From positions 174,518 to 238,517 of the forward strand of contig NZ_JAHQCR010000030.1 in NCBI RefSeq assembly GCF_019042735.1: 64,000 nt of DNA. Reading direction: 5' to 3'. Shown here piece by piece: positions 8,369-16,284 of the stretch. The notes under the pieces were generated by a model. It was given only the letters and a program-made list of their open reading frames with translations, did not search any database and was not told the origin of the DNA. The stretch is from Evansella alkalicola. GTDB taxonomy: Bacteria; Bacillota; Bacilli; Bacillales; Salisediminibacteriaceae. Position numbers and translations under genes: made by a program. Position 1 is the stretch's first letter; every line of letters begins with the position of its first letter.

Positions 8369-9778
8369 TTGCATTGGAAGGAAATTTTGCCATCAGATCG
8401 ATTTATAGCATATATGCAGAATCAGCTTCATGAAACTGACAGGGATATATTAACACTCCTATATCAACCTTTAGTTGGAGCAACAGCATACAGCCTTTAT
8501 ATGACTTTATTTAGCTTGATAGGCCGAAATGAAGGAAAACGCTGTGAAAAAACACATAAAACGTTAATGGTCTATACAGGACAACATTTAGATGAGATTT
8601 TTCTTGAAAGAAAAAAGTTGGAAGCTATAGGTTTGTTAAAAGTTTTTAGGGAAAAGCAAGATGGAGAATTTATTTATTATTACGAATTACAGACGCCATT
8701 ATCACCAAATGATTTTTTTCAGGACGATATGTTAAGCGTCTTTTTATATAACCGAATCGGTAGTAAGGATCAATATATTCAACTACGAAATTCCTTTAAA
8801 ATTGATAGAATTGAAACAGACAATAAAGAAAATATTACGAGGTCTTTTGATCAAGTCTTTACCTCTGTTCATCCATCTGAGATGACTAGCAATGACCCAG
8901 ATACATTAGAGGTCTTGTCAAATGATGCCTTATTAGAGGGTCGAAGTGAGAAGGCGGATTATAGAATGAGTGGAGAAGACTTTGATTTTGACCAATTACT
9001 TGCGCTTATGCCGCCATTTGTGTCTAAAAAGGAATTACAAAAAAGTGATAATGAACGAATAATTAGGCAAATGGCTTTTCTATATAAAATGGATGCACTA
9101 CAAATGAGTAGTGTTATTCAAGATGCGATACTTCACACTGATGAGTTGGACTTAGGAGAACTGAGAAAACAGGCGAAACGCCGCTATCGCATGAATGAGC
9201 CTGATAAACCACCAAGTTTAGGCTATCGAATTCAATCTGAACAATTAAGAACACCTAAGTCAGCACCGTTAACTGACGAAGAAAAACAAATCCATTACTT
9301 TGAAACAACACCACCCATTGAGTTTATGGAAGAGTGGGGGAACGGCGCAAAGGTTTATCCAGGAGATGTAGATATCATTGAACAGTTAATGTTTGAATAC
9401 AAGCTGGAGCCTGGTGTTGTAAACGTACTATTAGAATACATCTTCATATTATATGATAAAAAACTGACGAAGAACTTAGCATTTAAAATAGCGAATCAAT
9501 GGGCAAGGGCCCAATTAAAGACTGTGAAGGAAGCAATGGATTTTGCTAAGAAGCAATATGAAAGTTTTGAAGCAAGTAAGCAAAAACAAGGTGAGTCAAA
9601 AGCAGCAACTTCGAAAAGGTTTGAAAACAAAAACAATGTCCGACAGGAGCCTCTACCAAAGTGGATGACAGATGAGGCATGGAATAAGGAAGAGAGTAAT
9701 CCAGACGATTTAGAGGAAGCGAAAAAGAAAGTAGAAAAGTATAGAGAGTTGTTAAAGGGAAAGAAACAGGAGGGATAA
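8369..9778 (+). CDS. dnaB: Replication initiation and membrane attachment protein DnaB
   Basis: Firmicute-specific primosome protein that acts with DnaD and DnaI to load the replicative helicase at oriC and at restarted forks. The sequence aligns in character with B. subtilis DnaB: N-terminal winged-helix region (WKEILPSDRF), central segment, and a C-terminal DnaB/DnaD helical domain (NVLLEYIFILYDKKL near residue 350) followed by a charged tail. The start may be TTG at 8369 (7 bases from GAGGTG) or GTG at 8366; I prefer the TTG. The reading frame ends four bases before dnaI, so the two are translationally linked. Confidence 0.93.
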   Translation: MHWKEILPSDRFIAYMQNQLHETDRDILTLLYQPLVGATAYSLYMTLFSLIGRNEGKRCEKTHKTLMVYTGQHLDEIFLERKKLEAIGLLKVFREKQDGEFIYYYELQTPLSPNDFFQDDMLSVFLYNRIGSKDQYIQLRNSFKIDRIETDNKENITRSFDQVFTSVHPSEMTSNDPDTLEVLSNDALLEGRSEKADYRMSGEDFDFDQLLALMPPFVSKKELQKSDNERIIRQMAFLYKMDALQMSSVIQDAILHTDELDLGELRKQAKRRYRMNEPDKPPSLGYRIQSEQLRTPKSAPLTDEEKQIHYFETTPPIEFMEEWGNGAKVYPGDVDIIEQLMFEYKLEPGVVNVLLEYIFILYDKKLTKNLAFKIANQWARAQLKTVKEAMDFAKKQYESFEASKQKQGESKAATSKRFENKNNVRQEPLPKWMTDEAWNKEESNPDDLEEAKKKVEKYRELLKGKKQEG

Positions 9779-9781
9779 TTG

Positions 9782-10714
9782 GTGGATTCCATTGGTAAAA
9801 CACTGCGTAATATGCCTGGGGGAAAGTTTGAGGAGAGGTTGAAACAGATTTCAGCTGATATGTTGAAGGATCAACGCATTCAGAGCTTTCTTACAAAACA
9901 TGCTGTAACTGAAAAGCAAATTGATAAGGGAATGAATGAACTTTTTCAATACAAAACTCAGTGGGATAATTGTGATTCCTGTACTGGCCTTGAATCATGC
10001 CCAAATGTGATGAAAGGATACCAGCCACAGTTATCTATTTATCGAAATGACTTTCAATTGGAATATCAAATTTGTCCACTTATGAAAAAGGTTGAAAACA
10101 ACAGGCGACAAGCTTCTTTAATTCAAAGTTTATATATTCCTAAAGAAATGACATCAGCAACCTTTGAAGATGTTCATGAAGATACACCATCTCGAATTGA
10201 AGCTATTGTCAAAGCGATGGAGTTTACGGTTAATGTAAACCCAGGTGAAAATGGACAAGGATTATATATTTATGGACCGTTTGGGGTGGGGAAAACTTTT
10301 TTAATGGGTGCAATTGCTAATGAATTGGCTGAACGAGATATTCAAACAATGATTGTGTATACACCTGATTTTTTCAGAGAGTTAAAGAATGGTATTCAGG
10401 ATGGATCTTACCAGAAAAAATTAGATCAAGTGAAACGCTCCCCTGTATTAATACTAGATGATATTGGTGCTGAGACGATGTCAAATTGGGTGAGAGATGA
10501 TATTCTTGGTACTTTACTACAGTTTCGAATGATGGAGAAGCTACCTACGCTATTTACCTCTAATTATGATTTAGATGAACTGGAAAACCACCTCGCATAT
10601 ACGCATCGTGGAGGACTTGAAAAGCTAGATCAATTAAAAGCAAAAAGGATTATGGAGAGGATTCGGTATTTAAATACCGTGATTGACATGAAAGGTGAAA
10701 ATAAAAGAGCTTAA
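9782..10714 (+). CDS. dnaI: Primosomal protein DnaI (helicase loader)
   Basis: AAA+ ATPase that loads the replicative helicase. The N-terminal helicase-binding domain carries a cysteine/histidine zinc site (CDSCTGLESCPN and CPLM). The C-terminal domain has Walker A GPFGVGKT near residue 165 and Walker B LILDDIGAE. The GTG start at 9782 follows AGGAGGG by 7 bases and gives MDSIGKTL, which matches the start of B. subtilis DnaI; a TTG lies one codon upstream. Its 310 residues match the family. Confidence 0.95.
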   Translation: MDSIGKTLRNMPGGKFEERLKQISADMLKDQRIQSFLTKHAVTEKQIDKGMNELFQYKTQWDNCDSCTGLESCPNVMKGYQPQLSIYRNDFQLEYQICPLMKKVENNRRQASLIQSLYIPKEMTSATFEDVHEDTPSRIEAIVKAMEFTVNVNPGENGQGLYIYGPFGVGKTFLMGAIANELAERDIQTMIVYTPDFFRELKNGIQDGSYQKKLDQVKRSPVLILDDIGAETMSNWVRDDILGTLLQFRMMEKLPTLFTSNYDLDELENHLAYTHRGGLEKLDQLKAKRIMERIRYLNTVIDMKGENKRA

Positions 10715-10827
10715 AACTTTGTGAAAGAAATTCAAGTTTATTCAGCCTTTTATTAAGAAATAAATTATCTTCTATGTTACGATAGAGTTAATTAGGTTTA
10801 GTAGATTGAAAGATTGGAGGCGTGACA

Positions 10828-11937
10828 ATGAGTATTGACCATATACTTGATCGTGCCCGTAATGGAGAAAGGATCTCTGTTGAAGACGCGGTACGTTTAT
10901 ACGAAAGTGATGAAATTGAAAAAATGGGTGCTGTAGCAAATGAAATAATGAAAAAATGGCATCCAGATCCAGTGACAACATTTGTGATTGGACGTAACGT
11001 AAATTACACAAATTTTTGCGATACATATTGTCGCTTTTGTGCTTTTTACCGACCACCAGGACATGAAGAAGGTTATGTGTTAGGCAACGAAGAGATTTTT
11101 AGTAAAATTCAAGAAACAATTGATATAGGTGGAACAGAGATTTTAATGCAAGGTGGAACGAATCCTGACCTTCCGTTTAGCTATTATACCGATTTACTTA
11201 AGGAAATTAAAAAGCGTTTTCCAGAAATAACAATGCATTCTTTTTCACCAGCAGAAATTTACAAGATGGTTGAAGTTTCAGGATTATCTTTAGAAGAGGT
11301 ATGTCGTCAGTTACATGAGGCAGGATTGGATTCCCTTCCTGGCGGTGGTGCCGAAATCCTAGATAACCGTACGCGGAAAAGAATTAGTCGTTTGAAAGGT
11401 ACTTGGGAAGAATGGATTGACTGCATGAAAACTGCAAAAAACGTTGGTATGCACGGTACTGCAACGATGGTTATTGGTTTTGGTGAAACATTTGAAGAGC
11501 GTGCCATGCATTTACAAAGGGTTCGTGATGCACAAGATGAGTCCGAATGCTTTTTAGCATACATTTCATGGTTATTCCAGCCGGATAACACAAACATGAA
11601 AGGTGACAAGCTAACTCCTGAAGACTACTTGAAAAATGTTGCTATCTCTAGGATTTTCTTAGACAATATTCCAAACTTCCAATCATCATGGGTAACAATG
11701 GGGCCAGAAATAGGGAAGAAATCCTTATCATTTGGCTGTAATGACTTTGGTAGTACAATGATTGAAGAGAATGTTGTTTCTGCCGCAGGTGCAACACACA
11801 AGGTGAATACGAACTTAATTCTTCAATTAATCCGTGAAGCTGGGAAAGTACCAGCTCAACGTGATACGAAGTATAATATCATTCGGAAATTTGATGAAAC
11901 AGAAAGTGCAGAAAAAGATTTTATTATGCAAAACTAA
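10828..11937 (+). CDS. mqnC: Cyclic dehypoxanthine futalosine synthase MqnC
   Basis: Radical SAM enzyme of the futalosine route to menaquinone, converting dehypoxanthine futalosine to its cyclic form. The cluster motif C-x3-C-x2-C is read as CDTYCRFC near residue 65, preceded by GRNVNYTNF, and followed by MQGGTNPDLP and SWLFQPDNTN, all typical of MqnC rather than MqnE. The ATG at 10828 lies 7 bases after GGAGG. B. subtilis makes menaquinone by the Men route and lacks this gene. No other mqn gene is in the window, so the pathway must be completed elsewhere if it works. Confidence 0.85.
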   Translation: MSIDHILDRARNGERISVEDAVRLYESDEIEKMGAVANEIMKKWHPDPVTTFVIGRNVNYTNFCDTYCRFCAFYRPPGHEEGYVLGNEEIFSKIQETIDIGGTEILMQGGTNPDLPFSYYTDLLKEIKKRFPEITMHSFSPAEIYKMVEVSGLSLEEVCRQLHEAGLDSLPGGGAEILDNRTRKRISRLKGTWEEWIDCMKTAKNVGMHGTATMVIGFGETFEERAMHLQRVRDAQDESECFLAYISWLFQPDNTNMKGDKLTPEDYLKNVAISRIFLDNIPNFQSSWVTMGPEIGKKSLSFGCNDFGSTMIEENVVSAAGATHKVNTNLILQLIREAGKVPAQRDTKYNIIRKFDETESAEKDFIMQN

Positions 11938-11943
11938 ATAAGA

Positions 11944-11977
11944 TAAAAAACACATCACTTCAAAGTGGTGTGTTTTT
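11944..11977 (+). terminator. mqnC terminator
   Basis: AAAAACAC-TCACTT pairs with AGTGGTGTGTTTTT, ending in a T-run. Confidence 0.85.
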
Positions 11978-12281
11978 ATTTTAATTGGCTACCGTGAAAA
12001 TACTAAACTTGTGTAGGTTCTTATGAAGTCGATTGCTTATTTCTGTGAAAAGTTTGTAAGCCACTTAAATTTTATATTGCTCGCAACCGGCATTGGTACT
12101 ACTTATTTTTTAGACAGAATAACAAACTCCAGCGATTTGAGGTGGATTTTTTAAAACTGTGATTCATAATTGGACGACACCCCCATATATATGTAATAGA
12201 TGTTTGCAAAGAGTTGAAGTGACAAAATGTGTATTTACGCCATGACTCTCAACTCGATTGCACGATTGGGAGGGGCTGCCG
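11978..12281 (+). other. Gap before ytxC
   Basis: About 300 bases without a gene. A loose inverted repeat (GAGTTGAAG near 12212 with CTCTCAACTC near 12246) lies just ahead of ytxC. I see no clear promoter or conserved RNA. Confidence 0.4.
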
Positions 12282-13148
12282 TTGTTAACAATTCAGTTTA
12301 AGGATTACGATTTATGTGAGGCCTTCTATAAACAGTTACTTCTTTCCATGGATACATATGGTGGTGTGAAACAAGCTATCTATGTAAAGGAAGCTGGTGA
12401 TTACACCAACCTTTGTATTGATCTTTTTACAATAGATGGTGAAGAGAATGCAAGGCGACACTGTGTTGCCTCTGTATTAACGAATGTCACAATTAAGAAT
12501 GTTCTACCACTGTGGATTGAAGAATGTTTACGTGAAAGCTTTCATTATAAGGACCAGTTTGAAATTGATGAGATTGTTCAGCATGGAAGAGATTTATTTT
12601 ACAATCCTAAATCTTCCATACCTTTAAAAACGTCCTTTATCACATGGCAAAATGAAATGTTTGATCTTTATTATCAACTAATACGAAATACGATCCGCTT
12701 TTCTTATGACTCTTTCTTGAAATTTAGGTTGCGAGAGCAAAAGGAACAGATAGTAGAAATAGTGGAAAAGGCTATTGATGAGTATAAGATGGAGCATGAT
12801 TATCAAGAAATGCTTAATACTTGTAGGCTTTACTTGAAAAATAATGTACCAAAGCTCCCTACAATCCATTTATATCTTGATGATGAAGTCAGTATTGTTG
12901 ATGATAGTCATGGTGAGAAAATCTCTGCTGATAAAATCAGTAGATGGCTCCCACCAGAGTTGAATTTTGAAGCACCATTGCCTATTAATGAACGGGTAAT
13001 AGGACCTATCGTAACCATTGCACCAGAGAAATTGTTTGTTTATCCATCTAAGTCTCAGGAAGGACTATTGCAGACATTACTTTTAATATTTGAAGAGAGG
13101 ATAGAAATTAGGGGAGATAAGAGACAACAAATTTCTAACTTTATTTAA
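12282..13148 (+). CDS. ytxC: Sporulation protein YtxC
   Basis: Member of the YtxC family of sporulation-associated proteins with no known biochemical activity. The 288 residues are soluble, without signal or membrane segments, and carry central charged helices (FRLREQKEQIVEIVEKA). The TTG at 12282 follows GGGAGGGG and gives the family's usual start. Position between dnaI and thrS agrees with B. subtilis; here mqnC is interposed. Confidence 0.85.
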   Translation: MLTIQFKDYDLCEAFYKQLLLSMDTYGGVKQAIYVKEAGDYTNLCIDLFTIDGEENARRHCVASVLTNVTIKNVLPLWIEECLRESFHYKDQFEIDEIVQHGRDLFYNPKSSIPLKTSFITWQNEMFDLYYQLIRNTIRFSYDSFLKFRLREQKEQIVEIVEKAIDEYKMEHDYQEMLNTCRLYLKNNVPKLPTIHLYLDDEVSIVDDSHGEKISADKISRWLPPELNFEAPLPINERVIGPIVTIAPEKLFVYPSKSQEGLLQTLLLIFEERIEIRGDKRQQISNFI

Positions 13149-13224
13149 TTTAATGGTAAGTAGAACTTATACTTGTATTTTCATGTTAGGATAATATTTC
13201 AGTAGATTGTCTGTACTACCCTTG

Positions 13225-13522
13225 ATTTTCTTTAAATGGATGATTATAATACTATCCATAAAGGAAATACAGGGAATAGCAATGATAAGGACATGAGTAA
13301 TTTCAATACGGCTTACAGAGAGGGAAGTCAAGGCTGGAAACTTCCTAGTACGAGAAATCACTCACCACCTTTTAGCTTTAGTACAGAACGAAGACATTTC
13401 TATTAAGTACTAACGGACTCACCGTTACAGAGTAATGAAGCCAAGTGATTTTTCATTTGGAAATTAGGGTGGAACCACGTGTAACCACACTCGTCCCTTG
13501 CTTGAGGGATGAGTGTTTTTTT
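13225..13522 (+). promoter_or_regulatory. T-box leader of thrS
   Basis: The conserved T-box core AGGGTGGAACCACG lies at about 13466-13479. The terminator stem CACTCGTCCCT (13488-13498) pairs with AGGGATGAGTG (13505-13515) before seven T. The upstream stem I region includes GGCTGGAAACTTCC. Binding of uncharged tRNA would favour the antiterminator. I could not fix the specifier codon with certainty; the gene behind it implies tRNA-Thr. Confidence 0.92.
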
Positions 13523-13594
13523 ATTTGTCTCTGAGATCTTAACAGAGACCTATTTTTAGTGGAACAAATTATTTTTATAAAGGAGTGTTATGTT

Positions 13595-15538
13595 ATGGCG
13601 GAAGTCGCAGAAAAAATTGTAATGACATTTCCAGATGGTGCGAAAAAGGAGTTTCCTAAAGGAACGACAACCGAGGAAATTGCTGGATCCATTTCACCTG
13701 GGCTAAAGAAAAATTCATTAGCAGGAAAAGTAAATGGAGAAATGGTTGATCTACGCACACCTATCGAAGAAAATGGAGATTTAGAGATTATCACTTACGA
13801 TAGCCAAGATGGTTTAGAAATACTGCGTCATAGTACTGCCCATTTAATGGCACAGGCTGTTAAACGTTTATATGAAGATGTAAAACTTGGAGTAGGCCCT
13901 GTGATAGAAGGCGGATTCTATTATGATATTGATATGCCGCACTCTTTAACTCCTGAAGATCTTGAGAGAATTGAAAAGGAAATGAAAAAAATAGCGGATG
14001 AGAATTATGAAATCCGTAGAGTAGAAGTGACACGTGAAGAAGCAGTGCAGAGATATCAGGAGATTGGTGATGAGCTTAAGCTAGAATTACTAGAGGATAT
14101 ACCTGCAAACGAAAAAATTAGTATATATGAACAAGGTGAATTTTTTGACCTTTGCCGTGGTGTTCATATTCCTTCAACTAGCAAAATTAAGAAGTTTAAA
14201 TTAATGACTGTGAATGGTGCCTACTGGCGCGGAGATAGTAAAAACAAGATGCTTCAACGTATTTATGGAACAGCTTTTCCGAAGCAAGGCCAATTAGATG
14301 ATCACTTAAAGATGCTTGACGAGGCTAAAGAAAGAGATCATAGGAAATTAGGTAAAGAGCTTGGGATTTTTACGGTCAATCAAAAGGTAGGACAAGGTCT
14401 CCCATTATGGTTACCTAAAGGAGCAACGATTCGTCGTACAATTGAACGTTATATCGTCGATCTAGAAGAGCGCCTTGGTTATGATCATGTGTATACACCT
14501 GTACTAGGTAGTGTAGAGTTATATAAAACTTCTGGTCACTGGGATCATTACCATGAAGATATGTTTCCAGCAATGGAAATGGATAATGAAGATCTAGTTC
14601 TTCGTCCAATGAACTGTCCACATCATATGATGATATATAAAAACCAATTACACAGCTATCGAAACTTACCAGTTAGAATAGCTGAATTAGGAATGATGCA
14701 TCGTCATGAAATGTCTGGTGCACTTGCCGGGTTACAACGAGTAAGAGCAATGACATTGAATGATGCACATATCTTCTGTCGTCCTGATCAGTTGAAAGAT
14801 GAATTTATACGAGTAGTGGAATTAATCCAAGCTGTTTATAAAGACTTTGGTATTAACGACTATTATTTCCGACTATCCTATCGTGATCCTGCTGATAAAG
14901 AAAAATATGTTGATAATGACGAGATGTGGGATAAGGCACAAGCTATGCTGAAAGAAGCAATGGTGGATATGAAGGTTGACTTCGTAGAAGCTGAAGGGGA
15001 AGCAGCATTTTATGGTCCTAAATTGGATGTACAAGTAAAAACAGCATTAGGTAAGGATGAAACTTTATCTACAGTTCAGCTAGACTTCCATTTACCAAAT
15101 CGTTTCGAACTGACTTATGTTGGGGAAGATGGGAAAGAACATCGTCCTGTTGTTATTCACCGTGGTGTAGTATCAACGATGGAACGCTTTGTTGCCTTCC
15201 TTTTAGAAGAATATAAAGGTGCATTCCCAACTTGGTTAGCCCCAGTTCAAATTCAAGCTATTCCAGTTAGTGAAGTTCATATGGATTATGTTAGAAAAGT
15301 GGAAGATGAACTAAAGCAAGCGGGGGTTCGTGTTCATGTAGATGTGCGTGATGAGAAGCTAGGATACAAAATTAGAGAAGCACAGATGCAGAAAATCCCG
15401 TATATTTTAGTTCTCGGAGATAAAGAAATAGAAACAAACAGTGTAAATGTTAGAAGATACGGGCAAAAGGAAACAGAAGTAGTAGGTTTAAGTGAATTTG
15501 TATCTTCCTTACAAGATGAAATAAAAAATAGAAAATAA
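13595..15538 (+). CDS. thrS: Threonyl-tRNA synthetase
   Basis: Charges tRNA-Thr. Domain order is TGS (about 1-65), the editing domain with HSTAHLMAQA near residue 80, the class II catalytic core (RPMNCPHHM with a zinc-binding cysteine, then MHRHEMSGAL), and an anticodon-binding domain from about 540. The 647 residues are full length. ATG at 13595 follows AAAGGAGTG; an in-frame TTG/ATG region upstream lacks such a site. Transcription is controlled by the T-box in front. Confidence 0.97.
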   Translation: MAEVAEKIVMTFPDGAKKEFPKGTTTEEIAGSISPGLKKNSLAGKVNGEMVDLRTPIEENGDLEIITYDSQDGLEILRHSTAHLMAQAVKRLYEDVKLGVGPVIEGGFYYDIDMPHSLTPEDLERIEKEMKKIADENYEIRRVEVTREEAVQRYQEIGDELKLELLEDIPANEKISIYEQGEFFDLCRGVHIPSTSKIKKFKLMTVNGAYWRGDSKNKMLQRIYGTAFPKQGQLDDHLKMLDEAKERDHRKLGKELGIFTVNQKVGQGLPLWLPKGATIRRTIERYIVDLEERLGYDHVYTPVLGSVELYKTSGHWDHYHEDMFPAMEMDNEDLVLRPMNCPHHMMIYKNQLHSYRNLPVRIAELGMMHRHEMSGALAGLQRVRAMTLNDAHIFCRPDQLKDEFIRVVELIQAVYKDFGINDYYFRLSYRDPADKEKYVDNDEMWDKAQAMLKEAMVDMKVDFVEAEGEAAFYGPKLDVQVKTALGKDETLSTVQLDFHLPNRFELTYVGEDGKEHRPVVIHRGVVSTMERFVAFLLEEYKGAFPTWLAPVQIQAIPVSEVHMDYVRKVEDELKQAGVRVHVDVRDEKLGYKIREAQMQKIPYILVLGDKEIETNSVNVRRYGQKETEVVGLSEFVSSLQDEIKNRK

Positions 15539-15542
15539 TTTT

Positions 15543-15584
15543 AAGAAGAGACTGGGACTAAAGTTATGTCCCGGCCTCTTTTAA
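15543..15584. terminator. Bidirectional terminator, AGGCTGGGACAT family
   Basis: AAGAGACTGGGAC pairs with GTCCCGGCCTCTT. T follows on the plus strand and also on the minus strand, so it can serve thrS and the opposing small gene. Confidence 0.8.
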
Positions 15585-15970
15585 TTTATGTCATTAAACG
15601 GACTGATCTTTCTTTTAATTTTTATGATACTATGTTTCTTTTTCTTCTTATAGAACTTTTCCAACTGTTGAATCGTATTTTCTAACTCCACTTTATTCTC
15701 CATACTTTCTTCTATTTCATGTAACAAAAGATTAAACTCTTCATCAATATGCTGTTCAGCCATTTTAAATTCTTTATATAACTGATATAAGTCACGAAGG
15801 GTTAGGGTCTCATCTTCGATTTCCTCTTGCCAATCATCTAGTAGATTTCTTATTGCTTCCTCTGCCTTTTCCTCTAATTGTTGTAATTTTTCTGTATAGT
15901 CTATTGTTTCTACTTCATTGACCGTTGTTGTAAATGATGTGAATAAATATAGTAGTATAATTGTTAGCAT
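15581..15970 (-). CDS. Small membrane-anchored or secreted coiled-coil protein
   Basis: 129 residues from an ATG behind AAGGAG (minus strand). A short hydrophobic N-terminus (MLTIILLYLFTSF) could be a membrane anchor or signal sequence. The rest is acidic coiled coil (YTEKLQQLEEKAEEAIRNLL, then EEIEDETL), ending in a lysine cluster (FYKKKKKHSIIKIKRK). I do not recognise a family. It faces thrS and stands opposite the GGDEF/EAL gene. Confidence 0.65.
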   Translation of the reverse strand: MLTIILLYLFTSFTTTVNEVETIDYTEKLQQLEEKAEEAIRNLLDDWQEEIEDETLTLRDLYQLYKEFKMAEQHIDEEFNLLLHEIEESMENKVELENTIQQLEKFYKKKKKHSIIKIKRKISPFNDIN

Positions 15971-16284
15971 CCTTTTTAATCTCCTTCATTCGTTCTCTCC
16001 AACTATAAATTTTGTCAACTATTAACGAAAATACTCAATGTAATTGTGAAAAATATATGGAATCATGTCTTAATTTTAATCATTAGGATGGATTATATAC
16101 TATACTTTTAAATAGAGGTTTTGTAGATTTTATAGGTAATTATACTGAAAATAGAGAAAAGTTGTATTGTGATATGGTAAAAAACAAAGTAAAATACAGT
16201 AGTATAGGTAAAAAAATGAATGAAAGTATGATCTGGAATTAATAAAGAAAGCGTTTTAGTAAAAAGACACAAGGATGTGGTCCC
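15971..16284. other. Divergent intergenic region
   Basis: About 310 very AT-rich bases between the small minus-strand gene and the GGDEF/EAL gene. Promoters for both must be here, but I cannot pick one with confidence. No c-di-GMP riboswitch-like structure was seen. Confidence 0.4.
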
